DNA of 16,506 nt, taken from assembly GCA_012032575.1 (NCBI GenBank), contig JAAUSP010000109.1, positions 1 to 16,506 on the forward strand, written 5' to 3'. Origin of the DNA: Anaerolineales bacterium (GTDB taxonomy: Bacteria; Chloroflexota; Anaerolineae; 4572-78; J111). Shown here in pieces: positions 14,867-16,506 of the stretch. How positions within the stretch are numbered: position 1 is the stretch's first letter; each line of letters begins with the position of its first letter. The notes beneath the pieces were generated by a model that made no database searches, had not been told where the DNA came from, and was given only the letters and a program-made list of their open reading frames with translations. The position numbers and the translations under genes were made by a program.

Positions 14867-16408
14867 TTAAAAATTCTTTAACACTACCGGCATATAAACC
14901 AGCAAAGGCTGAACTTCCACCGCGCCAACATCACAGATGGTCTCATAAGGCCGGTTGAGCCGGCGTTGATCGGTTGTAACACCGCCCACACAGACCCCGC
15001 CATTGATGGCCGGGTTGCTGCTAAGCGGCAAGTGGGTTAGGGTAGGGCCGGTATTGTACCCCAGTGGTCCTAGCGGCAGCGAAGCGCTTTGCTGGTCGCC
15101 GGTTTGGGTAAAGTTGGCGCAGTTGGTATCACTGGAAAGATTGTGGCCCTGCGAGGCTACATCGCCATCACAGTTACCGGTGACGTTGTTGGTGAGCAAT
15201 GTATTGCGCAGAGTCATCGTCCCCGGGCCCGACTCATTATAAACCCCCGCCCCGAATGTGGCCGTATTGCCGGCAACAGTCACAAAGTTCAACGTGGCGT
15301 TGCCGCCGTTTTGGTACATGCCGCCGCCGCCGCTGGGGGCAGTGGCCTGATTACCACTTAGAGTGACGTTAACCAGCGAGGCCGTAGCGGTGCTATGGAT
15401 ACCCCCACCGGTGCTGCCCGCTGTATTGCCGCTGATTGTCACCCGGCTCAGGGTGAGATTATTACCGTAGTTGCTGATGCCCCCGCCGGTTGTGGTGGCG
15501 GTGTTATGGCTAACGGTCGAGTCATTCAGGGTGAGCTGTCCATTCAGATTCCAGATACCGCCGCCATCCCCAACCGTAGCCCGATTAAGGGTGATCGTGG
15601 TTTGGCTGATCACAGCAGTCCCATTATTCTCAAGCCCCGCCCCGTAGCCGGCGCTGTTGCTGATGATGAGCGAGGCCGTCAAAGCCGCTGTCGCTCCGCT
15701 GCTCACGTAGATGGCCCCGCCGTCAAAGCCGCTGTTGCCCTTAAAGGTACTGCCCTGCACGCTCAACGAGCCGTTGTTGTTGGAAATGCCGCCGCCGGTG
15801 CCGGTGGTTCCACTGATAACATTGCTTAATAACTGGCTGTTGTTGATGTTGATGTTGCCACTGTTATTATAAATGCCGCCGCCGTCTTGAGTCGCCTTGT
15901 TACCTGAGAGGGTGGCATTGACCAAATTAAGGGTACCGTGGTTCAGAATAGCGCCCCCGGTGTTGGTCGAGCGGTTATTGGTCAATTGGCTGTTAATGAT
16001 GGTCGTCGTGCCAAAGTTCTCTATGGCCCCGGTCACATTGGATTGACCGTTGGTCAGGGTAATGTTTTGCAGGGTCAGCGTTTTACCAAAAAAGACCTGA
16101 AACAAGAAGGTATTGCTGCCGCTCAGGGTAATTAACCCGCCCCCGTTGATACTTGTATCATCGCTAATCTCTTTATAAGAGGTCAGGGTGATTGTTGTGG
16201 CTCCACTGCCGCAGTTAAAGGTTACACTGCCACCCCCGGCCAGTTTTGCCACCAACGCAGCTTCGGTGCAGCTTGCCGCGCTGCCTGTACCAACCACCCC
16301 TCCGGCATAAACCGGGCCAGGGCGCAGCAGGATCAACCCGACCCCTCCTAATACCAGAACAATAAGCAGACTAACCTGTAAACGAAGTCGAACAGCTTGC
16401 AGTATCAT
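14867..16408 (-). CDS. Secreted right-handed beta-helix protein with choice-of-anchor Q-like end
   Basis: A 513-aa exported protein. A basic start and hydrophobic core (residues 1-34) end at VYA, a good signal peptidase I site. After a short lead with a Cys pair (SCTEAALVAKL, FNCGSG) come about a dozen imperfect repeats of roughly 24-28 residues of the form I.NSQLTNNRSTNTGGAI.N, as in polymorphic-membrane-protein and pectate-lyase-like beta-helices. The C-terminal segment NPAINGGVC, TTDQRRLNRPYE and CDVGAVE matches the choice-of-anchor Q type, and the last residues VYMPVVLKNF form a tail I recognise from Chloroflexota exported proteins. No catalytic residues are evident; an adhesin or cell-surface structural role is the best guess. 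Before the ATG only a G6 run lies 3 nt upstream, a poor ribosome site. Low-complexity repeats could hide small sequence errors. Confidence 0.87.
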   Translation of the reverse strand: MILQAVRLRLQVSLLIVLVLGGVGLILLRPGPVYAGGVVGTGSAASCTEAALVAKLAGGGSVTFNCGSGATTITLTSYKEISDDTSINGGGLITLSGSNTFLFQVFFGKTLTLQNITLTNGQSNVTGAIENFGTTTIINSQLTNNRSTNTGGAILNHGTLNLVNATLSGNKATQDGGGIYNNSGNININNSQLLSNVISGTTGTGGGISNNNGSLSVQGSTFKGNSGFDGGAIYVSSGATAALTASLIISNSAGYGAGLENNGTAVISQTTITLNRATVGDGGGIWNLNGQLTLNDSTVSHNTATTTGGGISNYGNNLTLSRVTISGNTAGSTGGGIHSTATASLVNVTLSGNQATAPSGGGGMYQNGGNATLNFVTVAGNTATFGAGVYNESGPGTMTLRNTLLTNNVTGNCDGDVASQGHNLSSDTNCANFTQTGDQQSASLPLGPLGYNTGPTLTHLPLSSNPAINGGVCVGGVTTDQRRLNRPYETICDVGAVEVQPLLVYMPVVLKNF

Positions 16409-16469
16409 TTTCCCCCCCTTATTTTAATAAATAACCCTCACCCCACGCTGGGTGCTCCACACTCGGCAG

Positions 16470-16488
16470 CCTCTCCCAAAGGGAGAGG
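16470..16488. repeat. Palindromic repeat CCTCTCCC-AAA-GGGAGAGG
   Basis: A perfect 8-bp stem with a 3-nt loop inside a pyrimidine-rich context that begins CCCTCACCCC near 16435. Repeats of the form CCCTCACCC...CCTCTCCC...GGGAGAGGGG are common dispersed intergenic elements. It lies upstream of the beta-helix gene; no promoter is obvious and the window ends here. Confidence 0.65.
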
Positions 16489-16506
16489 GGAACTATCTCT
16501 TCCTCC

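Overview
The window looks like a chromosomal piece of a Chloroflexota bacterium (Anaerolineae/Caldilineae type), probably from a metagenome. The grounds are the style of the lipoprotein solute-binding protein, a secreted beta-helix protein ending in a MPVVLKNF-like tail, dispersed palindromic repeats between genes, and mixed ATG/GTG/TTG starts with clear GGAGG-type ribosome sites. The lineage is inferred from protein character, not from a marker search.

Layout. (1) 1-5995, all minus strand: partial murA cut by the left edge; a SAM hydroxide adenosyltransferase (DUF62); a small surface-polysaccharide block (hexapeptide N-acetyltransferase, undecaprenyl-phosphate sugar phosphotransferase, and a membrane protein with a degenerate GGDEF-like domain translationally coupled to it); then recA with its own terminator, a consensus promoter and three SOS-like dyads. 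(2) 6183-14379, plus strand: a sugar-uptake and catabolism operon driven by a TTGACA promoter with a 20-bp LacI-type double operator just downstream. Its order is DhnA/LsrF-like class I aldolase, lipoprotein solute-binding protein, two CUT1 permeases, and two tandem paralogous FGGY kinases. (3) 14515-16408, minus strand: a secreted right-handed beta-helix protein followed 19 nt later by a Dabb-domain protein.

How the genes may work together. The operon reads as import of a sugar or polyol, phosphorylation by one or both FGGY kinases, and retro-aldol cleavage by the Schiff-base aldolase. The substrate is not identifiable from sequence. No ABC ATPase, isomerase/dehydrogenase or regulator gene is present, so the transporter probably uses a shared MsmK/UgpC-type ATPase encoded elsewhere.

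Most notable signals. MurA carries Asp in place of the active-site Cys. recA has three 12-bp SOS-like dyads spaced exactly 17 bp apart over a perfect promoter. There is a tight LacI-type operator pair. Almost every gap in the sugar operon holds a hairpin, three of them built from heptanucleotide tandem repeats. Two otherwise good genes (murA and the sugar transferase) carry clusters of one-base indels, more likely sequence or assembly error than biology. I found no CRISPR array, tRNA, rRNA, integrase, transposase or recognisable defence system. The window is mostly housekeeping plus one carbohydrate-use operon, and I do not see a clearly new multi-gene system in it.
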